Below, piece after piece: positions 29,002 through 37,629 of a stretch of 45,320 nt of DNA. The stretch spans positions 1 to 45,320 of the forward strand of contig JASHPT010000105.1 in assembly GCA_030037955.1 (NCBI GenBank), given 5' to 3'. The DNA is from Thermoplasmata archaeon. GTDB lineage: Archaea > Thermoplasmatota > Thermoplasmata > Lutacidiplasmatales > UBA184. The stretch's first letter is position 1. Each line of letters begins with the position of its first letter. The notes below the pieces were generated by a model, which saw only the letters and a list, made by a program, of their open reading frames with translations, did not search any database and was not told the DNA's origin. Both the position numbers and the translations under genes were made by a program.

Positions 29002-30243
29002 TCAGCCGCGCTCGAGCGTGGCGGTGAGGCAATGCGCGCCGCCGAAGGCGCCCGTGAGATTCTCGAGCGGCACGCGGACCGACTGGAGGCCCGCCTCGCG
29101 GGCCTCGGGCGTCCGCGGGAAGAACCGGTCCTCGGCCCGGAGCTCCGTGAACTCCCGGGCGGCCCGGAGGTAGAGCCGGTGATACCTCCGCGGGTCCCGC
29201 TCCGCGACCTGACGCAGGTTCGTGAGCACCCGCTCGGCATTCCGGGAGACGTCCGGCACCACGATCACCCGGTCCCGGATCGTGAGGAAGTTCGTGGCGT
29301 AGCACAGCTGCTCCAGGGTCGTGATCGGGATCACCCGGAAGCCGTGGTCGGACTGGAGATACGAGAGCAGGGTCGTCTCCCGGAGCCGGTGATAGCTCTG
29401 GGAATCCCGGACGTAGACCTCCACCCGGGCGGTCGCGAGCATCTCCGGATAGCCGACCGCCACGCCTTCGGCCGGGAAGTTGAGGTAGGTGTCCAGGTGC
29501 ATGTTCACCATCGGGTCCGGCCGGTCGAGGAGCGGATGGCGGGGCTGGTGGACGACCGCGACCTCGGGAAACCCGAGGCCTCGCTCGAGGAGCTCCCGGA
29601 CGCCGGTCGCGTTGGACCGGTCCCCGGTTCCGACGAGGGCAAAGTCGTCCGCCGGAAGGAAGTCCCCGCCTTCGAAGGTGCCGCGCTCGACCTGGGCGAT
29701 GGGCGGCTCGCCGGAGGCCCTCCACACGAAGGACGTGATCTCCGTCTCGCGACGGCGCTGCGGCTTCGCGAGCCGACCGACGACGATGCCCCGGTCGGTG
29801 ACGGCCTGCTGGTCGCGCATGAAGAACAGGTTGGTGAGCGGCACCCGGAGGGTCGTGAAGGACGCGAGGGACCGGGACCCGCGTCCTCGCTCGAAGCGGA
29901 TCGCCGGAGCCAGCGTCAGCACCTGGATCAGCTGCTCGCCATCGAGTCGTGCCACCGTGTCCTGGAAGCGGGACCGGGCCGCCTGGGCGCCGGGCCCCGT
30001 GAAGGCCATCGTTTCGACGACACGGTCCCGAAGGTCGGCCGCCACGGACGGGCTACGACCGGCGGCCTGGAGCAACCGCTGGTCGAGGTCCTCGACGTGG
30101 ACACCGAAGCCCGACCGCAGCGTCTCGACCAGCTCCTCGTGCTCGTGGCGCGCCCGGGAGAGGCTGAACACACGCTCGTAGAGGCTCGAGTACGGCTCGA
30201 GCAGGCCGAAGAAGGCCTCCATCCGGGGAGGGCGGACGACCAC
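29002..30243 (-). CDS. arcA: arginine deiminase
   Basis: NLFFMRDQQAV, GTFEGGDFL, MHLDTYLN, terminal GGAHCLT catalytic Cys. Confidence 0.88.
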   Translation of the reverse strand: MVVRPPRMEAFFGLLEPYSSLYERVFSLSRARHEHEELVETLRSGFGVHVEDLDQRLLQAAGRSPSVAADLRDRVVETMAFTGPGAQAARSRFQDTVARLDGEQLIQVLTLAPAIRFERGRGSRSLASFTTLRVPLTNLFFMRDQQAVTDRGIVVGRLAKPQRRRETEITSFVWRASGEPPIAQVERGTFEGGDFLPADDFALVGTGDRSNATGVRELLERGLGFPEVAVVHQPRHPLLDRPDPMVNMHLDTYLNFPAEGVAVGYPEMLATARVEVYVRDSQSYHRLRETTLLSYLQSDHGFRVIPITTLEQLCYATNFLTIRDRVIVVPDVSRNAERVLTNLRQVAERDPRRYHRLYLRAAREFTELRAEDRFFPRTPEAREAGLQSVRVPLENLTGAFGGAHCLTATLERG

Positions 30244-30355
30244 GCGTCGCAGCGGATGCCACTCCGCGAGCGCCCGGGCTGGGATCGAAGCTCCCCTCCA
30301 GAAGGAGGGGGGACGCGTCCCGCAGGCGGATAAAGGGCTCGGAAGCGCCGGCGCG

Positions 30356-30787
30356 TTACTGCTGGGTCTCGCCCGACCCAGGGGCGGTCCATTCCTTCAT
30401 CGGCGTGCGCCGGACACCGGCCATGGATGCGAAGGCGTTCTTCGTGCCTTCCTTGGTGGCGTGGCCCGCGGCGGTCAGGGCCTCGGCGGTCGCGGCGCCC
30501 GCTCGGGCGGCGCCCGAGGCGATGGCCGTTCCGGCGCTCGTGAGGCCGCCGGCGACCTGGCCGGGCAGACGACGCATCTCAGCGCCGATGGAGTGTCCGA
30601 GGGCGGCGAAGTCGTCCTCGATGTCCTCCATCGCGTACTTCGCCTCTTTCGCGGTCATGGACCCGAGCCGCGCGATCTTCTCGTCGAGGTTGTCGAACTC
30701 GATCGCGAAGTCGCGGCCGAGTCCCCGGGTCGCACGTCGAAGTTCCGCCATGTGTTCGCGCAGTTGGGCTTGCTGGGGAGTCTCCAT
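30356..30787 (-). CDS. helical hypothetical protein downstream of VWA gene
   Basis: 144 aa, coiled N-terminal half, Ala/Gly-rich C-terminal half; ATG 30787. Confidence 0.55.
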   Translation of the reverse strand: METPQQAQLREHMAELRRATRGLGRDFAIEFDNLDEKIARLGSMTAKEAKYAMEDIEDDFAALGHSIGAEMRRLPGQVAGGLTSAGTAIASGAARAGAATAEALTAAGHATKEGTKNAFASMAGVRRTPMKEWTAPGSGETQQ

Positions 30788-30870
30788 GGGCCGCTCCGGT
30801 CGGCCGTTCGTACGGCACCCTCGGATAAATGTACAGGTTTCCAGTCGCAAGCCGCCGGCGCCTCGGCGGC

Positions 30871-32682
30871 TCAGCCGCCCATCCGCCGGTCCCGCTTGCG
30901 GCGACGCCCCTTCGGGCCCGCGGGACCGGTGGGGGCCACCGGGGTCCGCTCGTCCGGCGCCACCTGCCGGATCTGCTCCTTGCCGCTGGCCCAGCGGACC
31001 AGGAGCTCGATGCCGAGCCGCTGCGGCTCCGTCACCACGAGCTCGCCGCCCAGCCGGTGTGTGAGCAGGCGCGCGGCCTTCTCGTAGTCCGGGTGCTCGG
31101 ACTTGATGAGCACCATCGTGGCGCGGAACGGCTTGACGGAGCTCAGCTCCAGCGACCGGGCCAGGGCGTACTCCATCGCCCGGTCGAGGTTTCCGCTCTT
31201 CGTCGTCCCATCCGTGTCGGTATAGGCCTCCGGCAGCCCGTCGGTGACGAGGTAGAGCTCCTTGCGGTTCGCGCGGGACGCCCGAAGGAGCAGGAACGCC
31301 GTGCGGAGAGCCTCGCCGGTGTTCGTGAACGATCCGGGGGGCGTTTCCCAGAGGGACACGAGGTCGAGCAGTCGCACCTCGTTGTCGAAGGCGATGACGT
31401 CGATGGTGGCGTCCGGATACCGGCGACGAACCGCGACGTAGAGCGCGAGCAGGGCCTTTTTGGCGGCGGGGAGCTTCTCGCCCTCGCCCATGCTGCCGGA
31501 TTTGTCGAGCGCGAGGACCACATGGACGCGCTCGGCCAGGATCTCCCGGAACACGTAGCTGGTCGACTCGTCGATGTGACGGGACCCGGCCTGACGGGCC
31601 GCCAGGACGGAGGACGGAATATCGAGGTGGGCGACCTCGTCCGGGATCCGGAGCCGGGCCTTCTCGTAGACGCCGGTAGCCGCACCGCCCTTGAGACTCA
31701 TCCGGACATCGCCGGGCAGCGACCGGCTCTCGGCTTCGAGGACCAGTTTGGCGAACCGCTCGACCAGCGAGTAGGTGATGGCGAGCTGTCCTCCGCGCTC
31801 GGTTGCCAAGCCCCTCTCCGTGAGCTCCCGCCGCAGCCGCTGCTCCTCCGCCTGCCGGGCCCACTGGTCCGCCTCCCGCTGAGCCCGGCGTTCCGCCTCC
31901 CGGCGTTCCTCTTCCAGACGGCGTCGCTGGGCCTCGGCCTCCTTCCGCTTCGCCTCCGCCTCTCGGGCCAGGGCGCGCTCCCGCTCCGAAATGTCCCGGG
32001 TGACGCTGCTCTCGAGCTCCTCGTGCTGCCGGGGCGTCAGCCGGGCCAGCGCCTCGGAGAGCTCGGACGGGCTCAGCCCCCGCCCCACGGGCAGCAGGGT
32101 GGCGAGCGGCACCGTGCGTTCCTCCCGGGAAGGCTCGGTCGTGCCCTTTCCGCCTCCGAAGAGGCGGCGGAAGAAGGCGGCGATCCGCGCGAAGAACGCC
32201 CGGATCCGTTCCCACAGGGTCGGCGGGGCGGGAGGCTGCATCCACGAGGCGCTCGGAAGGAGCAGGGCATGCTGCACGTCGTCGAAGAGGGCAGCGTCGG
32301 GGAGCTCCCCGAGATGGAGCCTCCGGGCCTCGGCGAGACGCGCCTCGAGGGCGTCCATCTCGTGCTGGAGCTCGTCCGTCTTGGCCTGCCGGTCGAGCTC
32401 GACCTCGTGACTCCGGCGGTCGTACTCCTCCAGGATTCGCGAAACGCGGGAGGAGGCCTGCCGCTTCAGCAGCTCGCGCAGCCGGGCGATCCGACGGGCC
32501 AGCTCCGAATTCTCGCTCGCCAGCTGTTCGACGAGGGAGTGGACCCCGGCTTCTCCGTGCTCGGCGAGCGCCTGGATGACCGCTGCGGTATCGATCGCCG
32601 ACAGGAGGTCGTCGCTCTCGACGTCCTCGACGACCTGCGAGCAGTCCGGAAGTGGAACAGCTTCAGCCGGCGGCGACGTCAT
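30871..32682 (-). CDS. VWA-domain protein with N-terminal coiled coil
   Basis: VHVVLALDKSGSMGEGEK MIDAS, ELYLVTDGLPEAYTDTDG; long charged coiled coil. Confidence 0.88.
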   Translation of the reverse strand: MTSPPAEAVPLPDCSQVVEDVESDDLLSAIDTAAVIQALAEHGEAGVHSLVEQLASENSELARRIARLRELLKRQASSRVSRILEEYDRRSHEVELDRQAKTDELQHEMDALEARLAEARRLHLGELPDAALFDDVQHALLLPSASWMQPPAPPTLWERIRAFFARIAAFFRRLFGGGKGTTEPSREERTVPLATLLPVGRGLSPSELSEALARLTPRQHEELESSVTRDISERERALAREAEAKRKEAEAQRRRLEEERREAERRAQREADQWARQAEEQRLRRELTERGLATERGGQLAITYSLVERFAKLVLEAESRSLPGDVRMSLKGGAATGVYEKARLRIPDEVAHLDIPSSVLAARQAGSRHIDESTSYVFREILAERVHVVLALDKSGSMGEGEKLPAAKKALLALYVAVRRRYPDATIDVIAFDNEVRLLDLVSLWETPPGSFTNTGEALRTAFLLLRASRANRKELYLVTDGLPEAYTDTDGTTKSGNLDRAMEYALARSLELSSVKPFRATMVLIKSEHPDYEKAARLLTHRLGGELVVTEPQRLGIELLVRWASGKEQIRQVAPDERTPVAPTGPAGPKGRRRKRDRRMGG

Positions 32683-34210
32683 CCGTCGGCTCCTCGGCGC
32701 AGCTGAAGAGCGAATATTTCTCCACGAGGCCGAACTCGGCGACCGCCGCCGGCCACGGACCGACGGCGGCGGGGTGCTCCCGCTCCTGCACGTAGGTCAC
32801 GAACGTGTGGAAGCGTGGGAACATCTCGGCCTTCCCCTGGGCCTCGTTCTGGAGCGCCGCATCGGGGAGCAGACGGCGACCCTCGCCGATCAACGCCTGA
32901 GCCTCGTCGTTCTTGGACTTGAGCACGTCCCGGAAGTACCGGCACCAGTAGACCTTGGCGCTGTCCTTGAGCGACGTTTCGAGATGCTGGTCCAGAAAGT
33001 CCTGGACCCGCTTCGAGTTCTGCTGGAACGAGTCGCCGCTGCGGGCCCGGATCCGCCCCCGCATCGCGTGCAGGATACCGGCCTTGAGGTCATCGAGGGT
33101 GGGCACCGGGTGGGTACCCAGGGTCCCGTAGGCTTCGGCACGGGCAATGACGTCCAGCAGGGTCCGGTTCGACCCGACCTCGCCCATGTCCGGGTCCTCG
33201 TCGGACATCCGGAGCCGCCAGGCCTCGATCATCCGGACCCCGGCGTCCAAGAGCACCTCGGGAACATACCCCGAGGGGGTCTCGCGACGGGCCCGGTCGA
33301 CGATCGCCCGGTTCGCCGAATGCCGTTTGTTGAACCCCACGTGGAGGCTGGTCAGCCGGTCGGACAGGGGGTCGTTGATGTTGTCCAGGTCGGACAGGTT
33401 CGAGGTGCAGATGGCGACGAACAGCGCCGGGAAGCTCTCGCGAGACTTCGACGGCGTGACGGTGCCCTCCTGGAGGGACTGGAGCAGCACGTTCTGGGTG
33501 CCGAGCGGCAGCTTGCCGATCTCATCGACCAGCAGCAGGCCCCGGTTCGCCTGCAGAAGTTTGCCGGGCTCGAGGACGAGCGGACTCATCGGGTCGCCGA
33601 TCTCCTCGAGCTTCCGAAGGTTGACGTTGCCCGTCAGGTGGTCCGGGAAGACTTCGCTCGACCCCTGGAGTCGGGCGAACCCGTAGCCCTCGCGGCGACG
33701 GACGCGGAGGGCGGGCACCTTGCTCCCGTCGATCAGCGTCGGGTCGAAGGCCGCAACCTCGCCGCCCGGGGAGAATCGTCGGCGACAGATGGGGCAGGGC
33801 GGCAATCGTTCGGCCGCCTCCTTCGTCACGAGGCTCAGCGGGTCGTCCCCGACCGGGCAGCCCTCGACGACCCAGAGGTCCTTGGGGAACAGGCCCCAGA
33901 GCTCTTTCGCGAGCGACGTCTTTCCGGCGCCGGAAGGCCCGAAAAACAGCACATGGGCACCGGAGACCAGGGCCGCGACGAGGTCTTCGTAGGTTTCTCC
34001 GGGCAGGACCGTGTGCGGGAACAGGGCCGCCACAGCCTCGGACTGAGAAAAGCCGTGTTTGCGGGTTTCCCCCACGCGCCGAAGGATCTCCGCCCGGAAC
34101 AGCTCGATCGGGGTCTGGGCCGGATTTCCCTGAGCTTTCAGCTGGGCGGCCGTCGACCGAGCGCCGATAGCAGGAGCGGGCCGGGCGCCGGCAGCAGGCA
34201 CATCGGCCAC
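32663..34210 (-). CDS. AAA+ ATPase, MoxR-like with PrkA/YeaG-like features
   Basis: VLFFGPSGAGKTSLAKEL, LPPCPICRRRF, LTGNVNLRKLEEIGDPMSP, LLQANRGLLLVDEIGKLP, FPALFVAICTSN. Confidence 0.88.
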   Translation of the reverse strand: MADVPAAGARPAPAIGARSTAAQLKAQGNPAQTPIELFRAEILRRVGETRKHGFSQSEAVAALFPHTVLPGETYEDLVAALVSGAHVLFFGPSGAGKTSLAKELWGLFPKDLWVVEGCPVGDDPLSLVTKEAAERLPPCPICRRRFSPGGEVAAFDPTLIDGSKVPALRVRRREGYGFARLQGSSEVFPDHLTGNVNLRKLEEIGDPMSPLVLEPGKLLQANRGLLLVDEIGKLPLGTQNVLLQSLQEGTVTPSKSRESFPALFVAICTSNLSDLDNINDPLSDRLTSLHVGFNKRHSANRAIVDRARRETPSGYVPEVLLDAGVRMIEAWRLRMSDEDPDMGEVGSNRTLLDVIARAEAYGTLGTHPVPTLDDLKAGILHAMRGRIRARSGDSFQQNSKRVQDFLDQHLETSLKDSAKVYWCRYFRDVLKSKNDEAQALIGEGRRLLPDAALQNEAQGKAEMFPRFHTFVTYVQEREHPAAVGPWPAAVAEFGLVEKYSLFSCAEEPTDDVAAG

Positions 34211-34342
34211 GAGGCGGCCGAGCCCGGGCGGCTCTAATTAGCTTTGGGGCGGCGCGAGCGCGGGGGCCTCGCCGGTCGCCGGTGACTCGCCGGTGCGGCC
34301 GGCAAATTTAAGTAGGAATCCCCAGTGGGCGGCCCCACCCCG

Positions 34343-35071
34343 ATGGCCGAGAAGGAGACCGGCGGCAAGAAGCCCGCACTGGCCCGGACCGTCAAGGACA
34401 AGTGGCGGTCGAAGCGCTGGTACAAGCTCAAGGCACCGGGAATCTTCCAGCATGTCGACCTGGGCGAGACCGTCTCCACGGAGCCCGAGCAGCTCACGGG
34501 ACGGACGATCGACATCACCCTGTCCGAACTGGGAGGCGGGGGCGACATCTCCAAGGCCCACATCAAGCTCCGATTCCAGATCGAGCGAATCAGCGGTGAG
34601 GGTGTGGCCGAGACCCGGTTCGTTGGCCACGACCTGACCTCGGACTACGTCCGACGCCTCGCGCGACGCAAGCGCTCCAAGATCGACGCCTCTCTGCTGG
34701 TCACCACCAAGGACGGTGTTCAGATGCGGCTCAAGCCGGTGGCCGTCGGTGAGCATCGGCTGCAGTCCCGGCTCCGCAGCGAACTTCGGAACACCCTCCG
34801 TCAACTCCTGGTGGACGAGGCCGGGAAGCGGACCGCCGCGGACTTCGTCCGCGAGATGCTCCAGGGCGACCTGGGGAAGACGCTCTCCCAGGGCCTCCGA
34901 ACCCTCTATCCGCTCAAGAAGATCGAGATCCGCCGGTCCGAGATCCTCGGGCCGATCGCCGACGAGCCCGCTCCCGCCGGTACCGAGGAACCGCCGGCCG
35001 ACGCGGGGCCGTCCGGACCCTCCGCTCCCGAGGCACCCGCTTCCGAGGAGAGCGAGGTCTCCACGGCCTGA
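34343..35071 (+). CDS. rps3ae: 30S ribosomal protein S3Ae (eS1)
   Basis: DKWRSKRWYKLKAPGIFQHVDLGET, GRTIDITLSELGGGGDISKAHIKLRFQI, LYPLKKIEIRRSEIL; upstream AATTTAAGTA TATA-like. Confidence 0.93.
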   Translation: MAEKETGGKKPALARTVKDKWRSKRWYKLKAPGIFQHVDLGETVSTEPEQLTGRTIDITLSELGGGGDISKAHIKLRFQIERISGEGVAETRFVGHDLTSDYVRRLARRKRSKIDASLLVTTKDGVQMRLKPVAVGEHRLQSRLRSELRNTLRQLLVDEAGKRTAADFVREMLQGDLGKTLSQGLRTLYPLKKIEIRRSEILGPIADEPAPAGTEEPPADAGPSGPSAPEAPASEESEVSTA

Positions 35072-35116
35072 GCCCGTCCCGTGATCCCGGGGAGACCGAG
35101 GCCGCGCGGGGGCGCC

Positions 35117-35223
35117 GTCGGAGTGGCTCAGCCTGGTAGAGCACGGGACTCATAGAGCGGCTCGGGGTTCGCTCGACCGCTGGAGAGATCCTGGGGTCGG
35201 GGGTTCAAATCCCCCCTCCGACA
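35117..35223 (+). tRNA. tRNA-Met(CAT) with intron
   Basis: GTCGGAG/CTCCGAC acceptor, GGGGG-TTCAAAT-CCCCC T arm, anticodon CAT 35151..35153, stem CGGGA/TCCTG, intron ~35155..35187 with AGCGG/CCGCT pairing. Confidence 0.9.
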
Positions 35224-35225
35224 CT
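35211..35225 (+). repeat. CCCCCCTCCGACACT direct repeat, copy 1 (3' end of tRNA-Met)
   Basis: Exact 15-nt match to 37472..37486. Confidence 0.7.
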
Positions 35226-35357
35226 TTTCTGGGTAGCCGGGGTCCTCCACCTTGGCGTCCGGAGGCGAAGTGTGAACGGGTTGACCGCGTCCGGCTCCGT
35301 TCGGAATGATCCCCCCGCTGGTCGGGGCATTAATCTATCCGGGGATGATTTCAGCGC

Positions 35358-37277
35358 GTGAGCTCCCGACGTCGGCTCGCCGCCATCATGTTTACCGACG
35401 TGGTCGGGTTCACCGCGTCGGCGCAGGCCGACGAGGCAGGGACCCTCGCTCGGCTGCGGGAACTGAACGAGCTCGTTCGACCTCTTCTCGCCCCCTTCGG
35501 GGGCCGCGAAATCAAGTCCACGGGAGATGGGTCGCTCATCGCATTCGATAGCGCTCTCAAAGCGACGGAATGCGCCGTGGAGATTCAGCAGCGCCTGTCA
35601 GTTCGCGGCGTGGGGGGTTCACCATCGGCAATGCGATTGCGAGTTGGAATCCACGTCGGCGACGTAGAGGAAAGCGAAGGGGACGTCTTTGGGGATGCGG
35701 TCAACGTCGCCTCCCGCATCGTCGCGATTGCTGAGCCCGGAGGCATCTGCGTATCGGGCGCGGTCCACGACCATGTCCGAAACAAGATGTCCCAGCGTCT
35801 GGAAAGACTCCCGCCGACCGCACTCAAGGGAGTGCAGACTCCCATCGACATTTATCGGGTCGTCTTGCCGTGGGCGGGTCGAGATACCGCTCACGGGAAC
35901 GCCCCGTCCACCGGACTCGCCGTTCTCCCCTTCACGAACATCAGCCCGGATCCCAAGGACGAGTACATCGCTGACGGTCTGACCGAGGAGTTGATCACGG
36001 TGCTCTCTCAGCTGCGAGATCTTCGGGTGATCTCTCGCACATCGGTCATGTTGTACAAGGCCACTCCCAAGTCGGCCTCCCAGATCGGGGCGGAGCTGGG
36101 GGTCTCCTCGCTGCTGGAGGGAAGCGTTCGGAAGGCCGGGAATCGGCTACGGATCACAGCCCAGCTGATTGAGGTCCGGACCGACCGACATCTATGGGCC
36201 AAAACCTTCGACCGAGAGCTCGATGACGTGTTCGCAGTTCAAACCGAGATCGCGAAGCAAGTAGCGGATGCATTGAGGCTTGAGCTGCGGCCAGCGGAAG
36301 AGGCGCGTCTCGACTCGCGAGCGACCGTACGACCCGAGTCCTATCTCGCCTACCTTCGTGGGCTGACACTCATGCGAGAAACTTCTCAAGCCGCGCTCGA
36401 GGCGGCCCAGCGCGAGTTCGAGATTGCTATCTCGCTGGACCCTACCAACGCAGGCGCGTACGGCAGGCTGGCGAGTTGCACGCGGTACCTCGGGATTTGG
36501 TACACGGACCTATCCCGCACGGAATGGGTAGAGAAGGTACGAGCGTCTGCGGCTCGAGCTCTGGAACTGGATCCGAATCTTTCGGATGCCCATGTTGGGA
36601 TGACGGCGGTCCTCTTTCGGGAACAGGATTACGCCGGGATGGAAAGAGAATTCAAGGCCGCCCTCTCGCTCAGTCCGAGCCATGCCTTGGCCCACAACGG
36701 CTACGGCAACATCCTGGATTACGTAGGCCGGCCGGAGGAGGCGCTGGCCGAGTTCCGGCTTGCCGAGGCTGCCGACCCCCTGTGGCTCCAAAACCTCAGA
36801 GATATCGCGTGGCTGCTCACTACGCTCGGTCGTCTCGACGAGGCGTGGGTCTCACTTGAGAAGATCAAAGCGCTCGCGCCCGATTCCGACTATCATTTCC
36901 TGCTCGGGGACTACTACTTCGCCCGATCGGAGACTGCCAAGGGTCTCGAGGAATGGCGACGGGTCGAAGCGCTCGATCCCGATGTTCGGTGGAGACAAGT
37001 CCTACGGGCGTGGAGTCTCGCGCGCTCCGGGGAGTCGGACAAGTCGAGGGAAATCCTACGGCACGAGGAGACACTGCCTCTGGTCGGTTTCTTACCTACG
37101 AACGTAGCCCAAATCTATGCGGAGCTCGGCGATCTGGATGAGTGCTTTCGCTGGCTCGACAAGTCACTCGTGGCGCATGATCTCCCGCTGATGAACATTC
37201 GCCTACCTTCGCGGTACGAGAACGTTCGCCGAGATCCTCGATACCAAGACTTGTTGGCGAGAATGAACCTCGCGTAG
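35358..37277 (+). CDS. class III adenylate/guanylate cyclase, TolB-like middle domain, TPR C-terminus
   Basis: IMFTDVVGFTAS, EIKSTGDGSLIAF, GDVFGDAVNVASRI; LAVLPFTNISPDPKDEYIADGLTEELITVLSQL; TPR repeats; GTG start with TTAATC ~25 nt upstream. Confidence 0.92.
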   Translation: MSSRRRLAAIMFTDVVGFTASAQADEAGTLARLRELNELVRPLLAPFGGREIKSTGDGSLIAFDSALKATECAVEIQQRLSVRGVGGSPSAMRLRVGIHVGDVEESEGDVFGDAVNVASRIVAIAEPGGICVSGAVHDHVRNKMSQRLERLPPTALKGVQTPIDIYRVVLPWAGRDTAHGNAPSTGLAVLPFTNISPDPKDEYIADGLTEELITVLSQLRDLRVISRTSVMLYKATPKSASQIGAELGVSSLLEGSVRKAGNRLRITAQLIEVRTDRHLWAKTFDRELDDVFAVQTEIAKQVADALRLELRPAEEARLDSRATVRPESYLAYLRGLTLMRETSQAALEAAQREFEIAISLDPTNAGAYGRLASCTRYLGIWYTDLSRTEWVEKVRASAARALELDPNLSDAHVGMTAVLFREQDYAGMEREFKAALSLSPSHALAHNGYGNILDYVGRPEEALAEFRLAEAADPLWLQNLRDIAWLLTTLGRLDEAWVSLEKIKALAPDSDYHFLLGDYYFARSETAKGLEEWRRVEALDPDVRWRQVLRAWSLARSGESDKSREILRHEETLPLVGFLPTNVAQIYAELGDLDECFRWLDKSLVAHDLPLMNIRLPSRYENVRRDPRYQDLLARMNLA

Positions 37278-37471
37278 TCGTGGGGGATCGATCCGCCCCA
37301 AACCGCTCCGGGGTGACCAACGCGGGCCACTCTCCTCCCGGGGCGTCACTCGGGCGACAACGGAGACCTACGAGTCTACTCCCGCCATCACGATTTCCGG
37401 ATTGCCGGCACGCAGGGAGTCACGCTGGCGTGCCCACCGCCGCCGGAGAGGTTTGGAAGAAGTCCGGTCGG

Positions 37472-37486
37472 CCCCCCTCCGACACT
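37472..37486 (+). repeat. CCCCCCTCCGACACT direct repeat, copy 2
   Basis: Exact 15-nt match to tRNA-Met 3' end at 35211..35225. Confidence 0.7.
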
Positions 37487-37607
37487 CCCGGTCCTGCTCC
37501 CAGGGATGCTGGATCTCGTCCTCAACGGCGTCCTTCCCCCCCGCTGTCGTTGGAGCAGACACCGGCGGCGGAATGGAAAGGAAGGCTTATGTCTCTTAGA
37601 AGTTATA

Positions 37608-37629
37608 CATGTATCCAACAAGATACATG
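37608..37629. promoter_or_regulatory. inverted repeat CATGTATC-N6-GATACATG, candidate operator
   Basis: Perfect 8-bp arms, 6-nt spacer, at start of HTH-MNT gene. Confidence 0.55.
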
